Assembly: GCF_048323675.1 (NCBI RefSeq) | Contig: NZ_JBLWFK010000004.1 | Coordinates: 186,001 to 250,000 of the forward strand | From: Mangrovimicrobium sp048323675 | GTDB taxonomy: Bacteria > Pseudomonadota > Gammaproteobacteria > Pseudomonadales > Halieaceae | Direction: 5' to 3' | DNA: 64,000 bases | Part shown: positions 9,780 to 18,946 of the stretch, piece after piece | Numbering within the stretch: position 1 is the first letter of the stretch | Layout: every line of letters starts with the position of its first letter | Notes under the pieces: generated by a model | What the model saw: the letters and a program-made list of their open reading frames with translations, nothing else | What the model was told of the DNA's origin: nothing | Databases searched by the model: none | Made by a program: the position numbers and the translations under genes

Positions 9780-10673
9780 ATGCTTTTCCGTGAACGGATC
9801 AACAGCTTCGGCAAATCCTGCCTTATCTCGATTCATGCCAGTGATGCGGACGCACGCGAATTGGCTGCACTGTCAAAGCGTGAACTTCGCAGGCTGGAGT
9901 CCCGATTCAGTTCCTTCCACCCGGAAAGCCTCATTAGCCAGATCAATCGCAGCGCGGGCAACCCGACGCATATCGAACTGGATTCCGAAGCAAGGAGCCT
10001 TTTCGAATATGCAACGACACTCTGGAGCGAAAGCCGGCAGGTATACGACCCCACTATCGGAATCGTTAGCTCCTGCTATTCCGAGGACGGGGCATTACGT
10101 GCCACCCCACCCCAGGTTTCGAAGTTACTTGCACTGGTCGGCTGGTCAAAACTCCAGGTAAATGAAAGTGGCGCCTACCTCTCGCAGGCCGGTATGCAGA
10201 TCGATCTGGATAACTGTGTCCGAGTGCATGCACTGGACAGCATACGTAAACTGCTCGCCAGAAACGGCGTTCAGCACGCCTGCATCGAGTTTGACCGCGA
10301 TGCGGTGACTATCGGGAAACAACCCGATGGTTCAAACTGGCTACTCGGGGTTCGGCATCCTTATCACGGAAGAACCGCCATAGCGCGCATCAAACTCAAT
10401 AATAAAGGTTTCTCCCAACAGGGTATTTTTGACCAGGGTTACCAATATAACGGTGAATATTATGGTCGCGCGCTGAGTCCCGTCGACGGCTACCCGATAC
10501 CCGGCCTGCTTTCGGTCACCTGTGTTGGTGACACCTGCCTTGACGCTTACAGTGCGGCGATGCTCGCCCGGCTCAGGACGGAGGAATCGGGGCTCGGCTG
10601 GCTGCAAAAGCTGGGATTGCCGTGGATGGCAATAGACCGTCATTTGGGCCTGCATGGACCTCTTGCCCCGTAA
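9780..10673 (+). CDS. ApbE-like protein, probably catalytically degenerate
   Basis: About 297 residues. A TTG at 9732 would add 16 residues; neither start has a clear ribosome site. ApbE enzymes are Mg-dependent FAD:protein FMN transferases that flavinylate Thr residues of partner proteins. Recognisable here are the N-terminal helix (RELRRLESRFSSFHPESLISQIN), VYDPTIGIV (family YDPTVGPL) and a C-terminal D..SAAML segment. The family's DLGGIAKGYAVD box reads DLDNCVRVHALD, and the ISxSGxY..R box reads SQQGIFDQGY. No signal peptide or lipobox is seen, unlike typical ApbE. The fold is probably kept, but FMN transfer is doubtful. It lies 92 nt after the sensor pair on the same strand and is convergent with the crotonase gene. 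Confidence 0.75.
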   Translation: MLFRERINSFGKSCLISIHASDADARELAALSKRELRRLESRFSSFHPESLISQINRSAGNPTHIELDSEARSLFEYATTLWSESRQVYDPTIGIVSSCYSEDGALRATPPQVSKLLALVGWSKLQVNESGAYLSQAGMQIDLDNCVRVHALDSIRKLLARNGVQHACIEFDRDAVTIGKQPDGSNWLLGVRHPYHGRTAIARIKLNNKGFSQQGIFDQGYQYNGEYYGRALSPVDGYPIPGLLSVTCVGDTCLDAYSAAMLARLRTEESGLGWLQKLGLPWMAIDRHLGLHGPLAP

Positions 10674-10679
10674 GCCCGC

Positions 10680-11438
10680 TTATTGCCCTGAAAACTCCGG
10701 TTCGCGCTTTTCCTTCTGAGCGAGCAAACCCTCCCGCAAGTCGTTTGAGCCGGCGCACGTCGCTACGAGATCAGAAGCCGTAGCCATGTCCAACTGACCA
10801 CGACCCGATTGCTGGATAATGGCCTTCATGGCCGCTACTGCCATCGGCGCCAGAGCAGCAACACTCGCAGAAAAGCGCTCGACCTCGGGTTGTAACTGTG
10901 AAGGTTCAACCACCATGCTCAAAAAGCCAATGTCTTTCATTCCCTGAGTATCAAATTCTTCGGCAGCCATCAGCACCCGTTTGGCGACATTCATTCCCAG
11001 CTTTTCCACAAAGCGCTGGATTCCGTTGACCGGATAGCACAGGCCGATCCGGGCTGCCGGCACACGCATTCTGATTCCCGTCACCCCCATCCTGAAGTCA
11101 CAACTCAGGGCCAGTTCGACGCCTCCACCGAATGCATTACCTCCCAGGGCTGCCAGTGTCGGCATCCTCAGGCTGCCGATACGGTCAGTCACTGCCTGGA
11201 AATCGTCGCCCTGGATCAAACCATCCCGAAGATCCTGCAGAGATGCACCAGCGCAAAATGTCTTGTCGCCCCGCCCGGTGACAACCAGCATGCGGACGTC
11301 ATTGTCACTCTCAACCTGGTCAAGAATTTTGTGGAGTTCATCGAGTTCAATTCGCCCCAGAGAGTTATGCCTTTCTGGCTTGTTCAGGACAATCGTTCCA
11401 ACATAGCCTTCTCTCTGGTACAGAACGCTTTCAGACAT
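10680..11438 (-). CDS. Enoyl-CoA hydratase/isomerase (crotonase) family protein
   Basis: 252 residues, normal crotonase length. The oxyanion-hole regions fit the fold (CAGASLQDL and GGNAFGGGVELALSCDFR). The first catalytic Glu position (GGGVELALSCD) is kept. The second, normally in the Q-P-E box before the LG turn, reads VPAARIGLCYP, so the Glu is replaced by Ala/Arg. With only one catalytic Glu it is more likely an isomerase, decarboxylase or other crotonase than a standard hydratase. A possible ribosome site AAGAGG precedes the ATG. It is transcribed alone, convergent with the ApbE-like gene. Confidence 0.85.
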   Translation of the reverse strand: MSESVLYQREGYVGTIVLNKPERHNSLGRIELDELHKILDQVESDNDVRMLVVTGRGDKTFCAGASLQDLRDGLIQGDDFQAVTDRIGSLRMPTLAALGGNAFGGGVELALSCDFRMGVTGIRMRVPAARIGLCYPVNGIQRFVEKLGMNVAKRVLMAAEEFDTQGMKDIGFLSMVVEPSQLQPEVERFSASVAALAPMAVAAMKAIIQQSGRGQLDMATASDLVATCAGSNDLREGLLAQKEKREPEFSGQ

Positions 11439-11592
11439 CTCAAAACCTCTTCATATAAAAACTACATACCCGGGTAACCACAGGCAAGCCAGCACGTTAC
11501 GACCGGGATCGACCAGCCAGATTTCCGCAGCCGCTGGACAGTACCGCACCTGAAGCCCATACTTTGCCGCGACTGATAATTCTGAAATGCTT

Positions 11593-12174
11593 ATGACCGG
11601 CAGATGCACCTGGTGCGGCGAAGACCCACTCTACACGCAGTACCATGATAGCGAATGGGGAGTCCCGGTTCTGGACGACCGAACCCTGTTCGAATTCCTG
11701 ATCCTTGAAGGTGCCCAGGCGGGATTATCGTGGATAACGGTACTGCGTAAGCGGGAGGCATACAAGAACGTATTCGATAACTTTGACCCCGTTAAAGTGG
11801 CCCGTTTCACCGACGCCAAGCTGGAGAAGGTGCTATCGAATCCAGCCATCATACGCAACCGGCTGAAAGTGTTTTCCGCGCGTAAAAATGCCCGCGCCTT
11901 CCTGGACATACAGGCAGAGTGGGGTAGTTTCAGCAACTATATCTGGCAGTTTGTCGACGGAAAGCCCATCCAGAACCAATGGAAAAGCCAGGCTGACATA
12001 CCCGCCAATACACCACTATCAGACAAGATCAGCAAGGACATGAAAAAGCGTGGTTTTACCTTCGTTGGCACCACGATCATCTACGCACATATGCAGGCTA
12101 CCGGCATGGTCAACGACCATACTGTAAGCTGTTACCGACACCGTGAGTGCGCGGCACTGGCCAAAGCCCTCTAG
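11593..12174 (+). CDS. tag: DNA-3-methyladenine glycosylase I
   Basis: About 193 residues, the length of E. coli Tag. It removes 3-methyladenine from alkylated DNA in base excision repair. Family blocks visible: RCTWCGEDPLYTQYHDSEWGVP at the N-terminus, EGAQAGLSWITVLRKRE, KKRGFTFVGTTIIYAHMQATGMVNDH, and His/Cys near the C-terminus (DHTVSCYRH), consistent with the zinc-snap Cys/His ligands. The ATG at 11593 places the first Cys as in E. coli; an ATG two codons upstream (11587) is also possible. The MATE gene starts 3 nt after its stop, so the two are cotranscribed. Confidence 0.95.
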   Translation: MTGRCTWCGEDPLYTQYHDSEWGVPVLDDRTLFEFLILEGAQAGLSWITVLRKREAYKNVFDNFDPVKVARFTDAKLEKVLSNPAIIRNRLKVFSARKNARAFLDIQAEWGSFSNYIWQFVDGKPIQNQWKSQADIPANTPLSDKISKDMKKRGFTFVGTTIIYAHMQATGMVNDHTVSCYRHRECAALAKAL

Positions 12175-12177
12175 CCC

Positions 12178-13533
12178 ATGGCAATCAGTTCCAATCCCGG
12201 AAGTGATACGGGCTCAACCACCCTGCGCGTCTGGCAGCTGGCCTGGCCGACGATAGTTTCCAACCTGCTGTTAACAACGGTCCAGTTCGCCCATATCAAA
12301 ATCGTATCCGACCTCGGCAGTAGTTCGGTAGCGGCGGTCACTACCGGGCACCGGGTCTTTTTCCTGCTTCAGGCAATGATGATGGGGTTGTCGGTTGCCG
12401 CTACAGCGCTGATCTCCCGCCACTGGGGAGCGGGCAACAAGCTGATCGCGGAAAGGGCTCACTGGGCCTCAATGGCGCTATGTTTACTTCTTTCCGCCGT
12501 AACAACCATTCCGCTGCTCCTGTTTCCCAGCCAGGTCGCGGGTCTTTTCGGGCTGGATGCGCACACAACCCAGGAAACCGCACGATTCATATTCTGGTAC
12601 GGCCTGTTCAGTGTTTTTATCTCGATCAACCTCATGCTCTCAACCGCGTTGCGGGCAACCGGGGACGTGGTAACACCACTCTGGTTCCTGTTTGCCAGCG
12701 TCATGTTGAATGTGCTGCTTGCCTACTCATTCACCTACGGAGCGCTCGGACTTCCCGCATTGGGCGTCGCCGGCACGGCGATGGGCGGCGGGCTCGCCGC
12801 GGCGATACCCGCCTGCATTTTCGTACTGAGCTGGTGGCGGGGTAATTTCAAGCTCGGCGCGGTAAAGCGCTGGGCCATCGACCGCACCCAGGTGCGCCAG
12901 TTGGTCCAGATTGGCACCCCATCGGTTCTGGAGCAGGGTTTTATACAGATTGCCATGCTCGGCTTTTTCCTGTTCCTGGGGCATTACGGCACAGCCGCCT
13001 ACGCGGCCTACGGCATTGGCATCAGTATCGTATCCTTCTCGCTGGTGGTCGCCTTCAGCTTCGGGCTCGCTACCGCTACCCTGGTGGGCCAGCACCTCGG
13101 TGCACAACGTCCGGATCTCGCCAGGACCACCGGCTGGCGTGGACTGGCCATGGCGGTCACCACCATGTGCGTGCTTTCTGTGCCGATTGCAATCTATGCG
13201 CAAGATCTCGCGCGTTTCATGATTCCAGACGAGGAAACCGTACAGCTGACCAAGGTTTTCATCTACTTCATTGCGCTTTCCCAGCCGATCATGGCGATCG
13301 AGATCACCCTCGGCAGCGCGCTGCGTGGCGCCGGGGATACCCGCTTCCCCCTCATCTCGACGGTCATCGGCATGGTCGCGGGGCGCATCATACCCGCGGC
13401 AATTTTTGTCAGCCTGGGGATGTCCGTCTACTGGATGTTCGCGGTCACCCTGTTCGACTACGGCATCAAGGCTGTACTGATGTTACTGCGCTACAGCCGG
13501 GGACACTGGCAACACGTCAGGATCGGCAGCTAG
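12178..13533 (+). CDS. MATE family multidrug efflux transporter
   Basis: 451 residues with about 12 hydrophobic helices and the two-fold MATE repeat: an N-half with WPTIVSNLLLT and MMMGLSVAATALISRHWGAG, and a C-half with GTPSVLEQGFIQIAML and FGLATATLVGQHLGAQ. MATE proteins export cationic drugs in exchange for Na+ or H+ at the inner membrane. It starts 3 nt after tag. Its stop overlaps by 4 nt the stop of the convergent phosphatase gene. Confidence 0.93.
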   Translation: MAISSNPGSDTGSTTLRVWQLAWPTIVSNLLLTTVQFAHIKIVSDLGSSSVAAVTTGHRVFFLLQAMMMGLSVAATALISRHWGAGNKLIAERAHWASMALCLLLSAVTTIPLLLFPSQVAGLFGLDAHTTQETARFIFWYGLFSVFISINLMLSTALRATGDVVTPLWFLFASVMLNVLLAYSFTYGALGLPALGVAGTAMGGGLAAAIPACIFVLSWWRGNFKLGAVKRWAIDRTQVRQLVQIGTPSVLEQGFIQIAMLGFFLFLGHYGTAAYAAYGIGISIVSFSLVVAFSFGLATATLVGQHLGAQRPDLARTTGWRGLAMAVTTMCVLSVPIAIYAQDLARFMIPDEETVQLTKVFIYFIALSQPIMAIEITLGSALRGAGDTRFPLISTVIGMVAGRIIPAAIFVSLGMSVYWMFAVTLFDYGIKAVLMLLRYSRGHWQHVRIGS

Positions 13534-14237
13534 CGGTAGGTTACCAGCTGTTCTCCCGCGTCACTTCCCGCGACACGCAGGAAGGAGCAGTCGTTGTAAC
13601 TCGCGAGGGAAACACGACCACCGGAAAACACCAGTTGGCTAATCGCACAGTTGAACATCGGCTCATAGAACTTATAGGTAGCGATGCCCTCCATTCCCAG
13701 AACCTGGGAAACGATGGTCGCGATGGTGCCACCGGAGGTGAACAGGGCAACCTGCTTGCCAGAGCCTTCGTTATCCATGAGCTCCGCCATCGCAGTGCGC
13801 ACACTACCCCGGTAGTCATCCCAGCTCTGGATGCCGAATTCACTGCAATCATTCCTTACCCAATAGTCAAAAACCGCGGCGAGTACTTTCTGGTAGGGTT
13901 TGCTTTCGTTGTGTGAGCGCGACAGCAGCTCCGCCAACTGCGGGTCATTCCCGGCCAGGAAGGGTGCGAGATGTTCAAACTGCTCGTCGTTACGAATCTC
14001 GTCGAATCTCGGGTCAACGATGGCTTCAACCTGCCGCGGTTGCGCAGCAAGTGCCAGACTCGCCGTATCCTTTTGCCGTTTCAGGCTGCCGGTATAGACC
14101 GCGTCCAGCGTTACACCACTCCGATACAGATACTCCCCGGTGCGCTGCGCCTGTACCCGCCCGAGCTCCGACAGGCGATCGTAATCATCAGTGCCGAAGG
14201 AGGCCTGGCCATGCCTGATCAGGTATAAAGTAGACAT
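13530..14237 (-). CDS. Histidine phosphatase family protein (phosphoglycerate mutase-like)
   Basis: 235 residues. The N-terminal LIRHGQASFG carries the catalytic RHG His; the second-half box ALFTSGGTIATIV corresponds to the usual second active-site His region, but the His is not obvious (TSGG instead of SHGG). The substrate cannot be told from sequence. Its ATG overlaps the aceK stop by one base (TGATG), so it is translationally coupled to aceK. It is convergent with the MATE gene. Confidence 0.88.
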   Translation of the reverse strand: MSTLYLIRHGQASFGTDDYDRLSELGRVQAQRTGEYLYRSGVTLDAVYTGSLKRQKDTASLALAAQPRQVEAIVDPRFDEIRNDEQFEHLAPFLAGNDPQLAELLSRSHNESKPYQKVLAAVFDYWVRNDCSEFGIQSWDDYRGSVRTAMAELMDNEGSGKQVALFTSGGTIATIVSQVLGMEGIATYKFYEPMFNCAISQLVFSGGRVSLASYNDCSFLRVAGSDAGEQLVTYR

Positions 14238-15964
14238 CAGTCAGCAAACCCCCGATCGAAACGCAGTTTCCTGCGGTAGGGAAAGAAGCTCTCGATATAG
14301 CCGCTGCGTACCTGGTCTTGCAGGCCGTTCCAGAATGAAGCCTCGTAGATGTCGCTGTGCATACTGTCAAATACCTTTCTTGCCCGCTGGTTTCCCGAGA
14401 AAAACAGGCGGAACTCCTCGGGGAAAATATCGTTCGGCCCCACCGAGTACCATGGCGTGCTCGCCAGCTCTTCTGCCTCTGTTCGCGGGCTGGGAATGAC
14501 CCGGAAATTACACTCGGTAAGGGGCTGGATTTCATCGTAATCATAGAAAACGACGCGACCGTGACGGGTGACGCCGAAGTTCTTGAGCAGCATATCACCG
14601 GGGAAAATATTGGCGGCGGCGAGCTGCTTGATGGCATTGCCATATTCGTCCATCACTTCGCTGACCTGTTCGTCCGTGGCATCCTGCAGGTACAGGTTAA
14701 GGGGCGTCATCCTTCGTTCGACATAGACATGGCGGATTATCAGTGCCTTGCCATGTTCCTCGATCATCGAGGGTGCGACCTTGTGCAACTCCGCCATCAA
14801 CTCGTCGGAGAAACGCTCCCGGGCGAACGCCAGGTTGGTAAATTCCTGGGTGTCGGCCATGCGCCCCGCCCGGTCCCAGCGCTTCACCAGCCGGTATTTC
14901 TCCTTCACCTGTTCCCTGGTCATTTCCTTGGGCGGGGTGAATCGATCCTTGATGATTTTGAACACGAAATCATAGGAAGGCAGCGTAAACACGCTCATCA
15001 CCATCCCCTTGATACCCGGCGCAACAATGAACTTGTCGGTGGTGCTCGTCATGTGCCGGTAGGCACAGCGGTAATAATAGGTCTTGCCGTGCTTGTTGTG
15101 ACCCATTGCGCTGTAGATTTCCGAAATGGGCTTTGCCGGCATCAGTTGCTGCAGAAAGAGTACGTACTGGGAGGGAATCGCCGCGTTCACAAAAAAGTAA
15201 GAGCGCGTAAAACTGAAAATAACACTCAGCTTGTCTGATCCGAACAGGATCGTATCGACGAATACCCCGCCCTCGTCATTATGCAGAATCGGCAGTACGA
15301 AGGGCATGGTCCTGGCACCACTGACGATACGGCCAACCACATAGGCGCTCTTGTTGCGAAAGAAATGCTGGTGCAGTACCTGGAACTGGAGACTGTCACT
15401 ACCCAGGTCCAGTTTGCCGCCCAGGTAGGAGTTGATGGCCTCGACGATATGGCGAACATCCCGTTCGCGATCCTCGAAGGGGATGTCGAAGCTGTAGTCG
15501 TCCAGTATCTCGCCCACCACCTGTCCCAGCGAACTGCCGCCACGGTAAGTATGGTAAACCCGGCTCACGTCGGCAGGCGGCATGTCCCCCTGCGGCGAAA
15601 ATACAAAGGCATACTCGTCGCGAATCTTGTGGTGATCAAAAACCGTGCAGAACACCGAATTGTAGAAGGTCTCGGCAATCTCGAAATTATCGTGGCCTTC
15701 GATCAGGCGTGAATAAATGACCTTGGATTCTCGCCAGAAGTCGAAGTCGCGAAGGCATGCCCCGGCGATCAACTCGACATACTCGAAAATCTCGTTGGTC
15801 TTTTCCTTGTAGAGGTCGATCCGCTGCCGGGAAGCCGCCTGCATAGCGAGCCAGTCGGCGTTTTCAAAGCGGGTGCGCGCCGCCAGTGTGATGTTCTGGA
15901 ATTCGGCGAAATAGGCCTCAAAGCCATTCAGTATGGTGCGCGCGAAGCGTTCCTGGCGATGCAA
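14237..15964 (-). CDS. aceK: Isocitrate dehydrogenase kinase/phosphatase
   Basis: 575 residues, full family length, TTG start. AceK reversibly phosphorylates isocitrate dehydrogenase and so diverts isocitrate to the glyoxylate bypass during growth on acetate or fatty acids. The ATP-binding signature VAPGIKGMVMSVFTLPSYDFVFKIIKD is present, as are long C-terminal blocks (KNFGVTRHGRVVFYDYDEIQ) carrying the catalytic Asp residues. aceA and aceB are not adjacent; the gene is instead followed, with a one-base overlap, by a histidine phosphatase gene. Confidence 0.97.
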   Translation of the reverse strand: MHRQERFARTILNGFEAYFAEFQNITLAARTRFENADWLAMQAASRQRIDLYKEKTNEIFEYVELIAGACLRDFDFWRESKVIYSRLIEGHDNFEIAETFYNSVFCTVFDHHKIRDEYAFVFSPQGDMPPADVSRVYHTYRGGSSLGQVVGEILDDYSFDIPFEDRERDVRHIVEAINSYLGGKLDLGSDSLQFQVLHQHFFRNKSAYVVGRIVSGARTMPFVLPILHNDEGGVFVDTILFGSDKLSVIFSFTRSYFFVNAAIPSQYVLFLQQLMPAKPISEIYSAMGHNKHGKTYYYRCAYRHMTSTTDKFIVAPGIKGMVMSVFTLPSYDFVFKIIKDRFTPPKEMTREQVKEKYRLVKRWDRAGRMADTQEFTNLAFARERFSDELMAELHKVAPSMIEEHGKALIIRHVYVERRMTPLNLYLQDATDEQVSEVMDEYGNAIKQLAAANIFPGDMLLKNFGVTRHGRVVFYDYDEIQPLTECNFRVIPSPRTEAEELASTPWYSVGPNDIFPEEFRLFFSGNQRARKVFDSMHSDIYEASFWNGLQDQVRSGYIESFFPYRRKLRFDRGFAD

Positions 15965-15973
15965 TGTCTCACC

Positions 15974-16789
15974 TTAGTGAAAGTCCTTGCCGAAGCCGAC
16001 TTTGCGGCGCAGTTTGCGCATGCCGCCCAACCAGCGGTCGTAGTCCCTGGCTTTCGCCTGGCGATAGCTTTCCACCTCAGGGTGGGGAAGTATCAGGAAG
16101 CGTTCCTCAGCAAGCCCAGCTACTGCCGCACTGGCGACATCGGCTGCGGAGAGGACCCCGTCGACGCTCGCTGCCTCCCCCGCGCCAGCACGCGCGCCGC
16201 CGCCCAGGTTTTCCACCATACCGGTGGCCACAGCCTGGGGACAGAGCACCGATACCTTGATACCGTCATCGCCGTGGGTTATCGCCAAGGCCTCGGCAAA
16301 ACCGATTGCTGCGTGCTTGGTGGTTGAATAGGCCGCATCGCCAATCTGGTTGAGCAGGCCCGCCGCAGACGCCGTATTCAGGAAATAACCCTCACCGCGG
16401 GCAAGCATTCCCGGCAGGCAAGCGCGGGCGGCGTGCACATGCGCCATGACATGAATCTCCCACATCGCCTGCCAGGTAGAATCCGGGGCAGACGTCGCCC
16501 ACCAGGGCTCGCCGTCCAGGGAGAGAATACCGGCATTGCTGCAGAAAAGGTCGACGCGGCCATAACGTGCCTCTACCTGTTCGACGAATGAGCGAATGGC
16601 GTCACCATCGCGCACATCGAGGGCAAAAGCGTCGCCGCAAACCGTGTCCGCGACTTTGCTCGCGCCGCCGTGATCGAGATCGGTAACGACGATCTTTTCC
16701 GGACCTTCCTCGGCAAAGCGCTCACACAGGGCCCTGCCGATACCGCTTGCGCCACCGGTTACCACGATCACCTTACTGGCCAGGTTCAC
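15974..16789 (-). CDS. Short-chain dehydrogenase/reductase
   Basis: 271 residues, classical SDR. Rossmann motif TGGASGIG near the N-terminus, DLD at the end of beta-2 (suggesting NAD preference), the NAG box in CSNAGIL, and the active site NTASAAGLLNQIGDAAYSTTKHA with Ser, Tyr and Lys. Starts with GTG and overlaps the stop of the upstream LLM oxidoreductase by one base, so the pair is coupled. Substrate unknown. Confidence 0.9.
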   Translation of the reverse strand: MNLASKVIVVTGGASGIGRALCERFAEEGPEKIVVTDLDHGGASKVADTVCGDAFALDVRDGDAIRSFVEQVEARYGRVDLFCSNAGILSLDGEPWWATSAPDSTWQAMWEIHVMAHVHAARACLPGMLARGEGYFLNTASAAGLLNQIGDAAYSTTKHAAIGFAEALAITHGDDGIKVSVLCPQAVATGMVENLGGGARAGAGEAASVDGVLSAADVASAAVAGLAEERFLILPHPEVESYRQAKARDYDRWLGGMRKLRRKVGFGKDFH

Positions 16790-17829
16790 TACAGCAGTTC
16801 CCCGGCAAGAAACTCCAGCACGGAAGGCGCCTGCATGCCCAGCAGCATGGTACTGATCTCACCGCGGGCCGCTGCGGCTTTCCAGTCAGCCAGCTTTTCG
16901 CGGATTCGCTCGCGGGGTCCGACCAGGCCAATGGCGTCGACAAATTCATCGGGTACGGCGGCAATCGCCTCGGCGTGTTTGCCGGCCAGGTACAGGTCCT
17001 GAATTTCCTCCGCGGCATCGGCAAAACCGAGGCGCGCAGTGTAATCGTGGTAGAAGTTTTTGCCCTTGGCGCCCATGCCGCCGATGTACAACGCCAGGCC
17101 CGGGCGCAGTGCGTCATAACCGGCACGGACATCGTCATTCATCGCCACAAACACAAACGGGGCAACGTCGAAATTGGCGAGCGACTTGCCGTTACCGGCC
17201 GCCGCAAAGCCCTTCTCCAGGTGTTCGCCAATCACCCCGTACTGGTTCGGATCCATCCACACAGGGAAGACCCCGTCGGCCAATTCACCCGCACAGCGCA
17301 GGCCCGCGGGGGTTATGGAGGCGGTGTAGATGGGAATATCCGGGCTGGGATCGAGAATGGACTTCAGCGGTTTGCCGAGGCCGGTAGTACCGGGTCCCTT
17401 GTTGGGCACCTGGTAGACCTCGCCCTGGAAATCCAGGGGCCCCTGGCGGGCCATGATCTGGCGCATGATCTCGATATACTCGCGGGTGCGGGTGACCGGC
17501 TTGCCGTAGGGAATCCCGTGCCAGCCCTCGACAACCTGGGGCCCGGAAGCGCCTATACCGGCGATAAAACGGCCACCGGATAGCTGGTCAAGGGACATCG
17601 CGGTCATCGCGGCGAGCGCCGGGGTGCGCGACGGCATCTGCATGATCGAGGTACCGACGCGAATTTTGTCGGTGTGCGCGAGGATCCAGGTAGCACTGGT
17701 CACGGCATCATTGCCATAGGATTCGGCGGTCCACACCGAGTCGTAACCGAGGGCTTCCGCCTGCTTGATCAGGTCAAGGGGAATTTCTATACGTTTGCCG
17801 GAGTAACCCAGCAACAGGCCCAGTTTCAT
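16789..17829 (-). CDS. LLM class (luciferase-like) flavin/F420 oxidoreductase
   Basis: About 346 residues. I chose the ATG of MKLGLLLGYSG, the usual family start, over one five codons upstream. TIM-barrel luciferase-like features: GYDSVWTAESYGNDAVT, TDKIRVGTSIMQMPSRTPALAAMTAMSLDQLSGGRFIAGIGASGPQVVEGWHG. This pattern is the F420-dependent LLM subclass in databases, yet gammaproteobacteria usually do not make F420, so the true cofactor (FMN or F420) is open. Cotranscribed with the SDR gene, which suggests a shared degradative or reductive pathway. Confidence 0.85.
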   Translation of the reverse strand: MKLGLLLGYSGKRIEIPLDLIKQAEALGYDSVWTAESYGNDAVTSATWILAHTDKIRVGTSIMQMPSRTPALAAMTAMSLDQLSGGRFIAGIGASGPQVVEGWHGIPYGKPVTRTREYIEIMRQIMARQGPLDFQGEVYQVPNKGPGTTGLGKPLKSILDPSPDIPIYTASITPAGLRCAGELADGVFPVWMDPNQYGVIGEHLEKGFAAAGNGKSLANFDVAPFVFVAMNDDVRAGYDALRPGLALYIGGMGAKGKNFYHDYTARLGFADAAEEIQDLYLAGKHAEAIAAVPDEFVDAIGLVGPRERIREKLADWKAAAARGEISTMLLGMQAPSVLEFLAGELL

Positions 17830-17972
17830 ACGCCGCCTCCACAAGTAGTGTTCACCCCGGGAAAGGACTGTAGTCTAGTCCATGGGGAGAAGCCAAAGTA
17901 CCGGCTTGGGGAACAGCACTCAATGGTTGGAGCGGCCAAAAATATTGACCGCAACGTACGCCGGGGATGGTT

Positions 17973-18845
17973 TCAGTACAGCAGGCTGTAGAGTTTGCGC
18001 TGGTACTCTGCCGCCAATGGATCGCCCTTGCCCAGGCTGGCAATGGTATCCAGCAGGACCTTCCTGGTGGCGCCATCGGCGTGATTGACGTCCTTGCGCA
18101 GGATGCTGACCAGGTTTTCCAGGGCATCGCGGAACATGCCAGCATTGGTGTACTGCACCGCCAGTTGCTGGCGGATATCCAGGTTCTCCGGATCGGTTGC
18201 AAGCTGTTGTTCCAGCGCCTCGATCTCCGGGGATTTTGCCGCCTGCCGCTTGATCTCAAGCAGGGCGCGCAGTTGCTCGTAACTGGCGTCCTGGTCCGCC
18301 ATGCGCACGCCATCCAGCAGCACCTGTGCCTCGTCCAGGCGCAGGCACTCGATCAGTGCGCGCACATACAGGAAGGTCACCTCCAACTGCTCCCCGGAGT
18401 CCTCCCGGGCCTGGCGCAGCGGCGCGAGCGCGGCGTTGAAATCGCCTGCGGCCATCAGTTCCTGCGCCTGTTCGATCAGGGCATCCCAGGGTTTCGGCAG
18501 GTACTTGCCAAGCATCTCGCGAATCGCGGTTTCCGGCTGGGCTCCGGCGAAACCGTCCACCGGCTGGCCGTCTTTCATCACGAAAACCGTAGGCAGGCTG
18601 CGCACCCCGAACTGCTGGGCAATCATGCCCATTTCGTCGGCGTTGACCTTGGCGAGGACGAAGGCACCCTGGTATTCGTTGGCGATTTTTTCCAGCAGCG
18701 GCATCAGCGTCTTGCAGGGCTGGCACCAGTCGGCCCAGAAGTCCACGACGACCGGACGGTTGTGGGACTCGTCGATCAGCACCGCCGCGGCGTTGGATTC
18801 ATTGATGTTGACGATGTAGTCGCTCAATGTCATTTCCTCAAACAT
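17973..18845 (-). CDS. cnoX: Thioredoxin-TPR chaperedoxin (CnoX/YbbN family)
   Basis: About 290 residues. An N-terminal thioredoxin domain with active site WADWCQPCK and cis-Pro SLPTVFVMKDG is followed by TPR-like helices (about 125-290). CnoX binds oxidatively stressed clients and passes them to DnaK/J/GrpE or GroEL. Unlike E. coli YbbN, which lacks the CxxC pair, this protein keeps both Cys and may be redox-active. Start is uncertain: ATGs at 18845 and 18833 are both near a GAGGAA. The gene lies downstream of dapB in the same direction as the dnaK cluster. Confidence 0.88.
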   Translation of the reverse strand: MFEEMTLSDYIVNINESNAAAVLIDESHNRPVVVDFWADWCQPCKTLMPLLEKIANEYQGAFVLAKVNADEMGMIAQQFGVRSLPTVFVMKDGQPVDGFAGAQPETAIREMLGKYLPKPWDALIEQAQELMAAGDFNAALAPLRQAREDSGEQLEVTFLYVRALIECLRLDEAQVLLDGVRMADQDASYEQLRALLEIKRQAAKSPEIEALEQQLATDPENLDIRQQLAVQYTNAGMFRDALENLVSILRKDVNHADGATRKVLLDTIASLGKGDPLAAEYQRKLYSLLY

Positions 18846-18946
18846 TTCTCGATGGCAGGCATACCGCGGCGACACTCGCGCGGCGCACGCTGCTGCCAAT
18901 TGCTTCGTACTGATTCAACCCGCCCCACTGGGGCGGCACACCTGCC

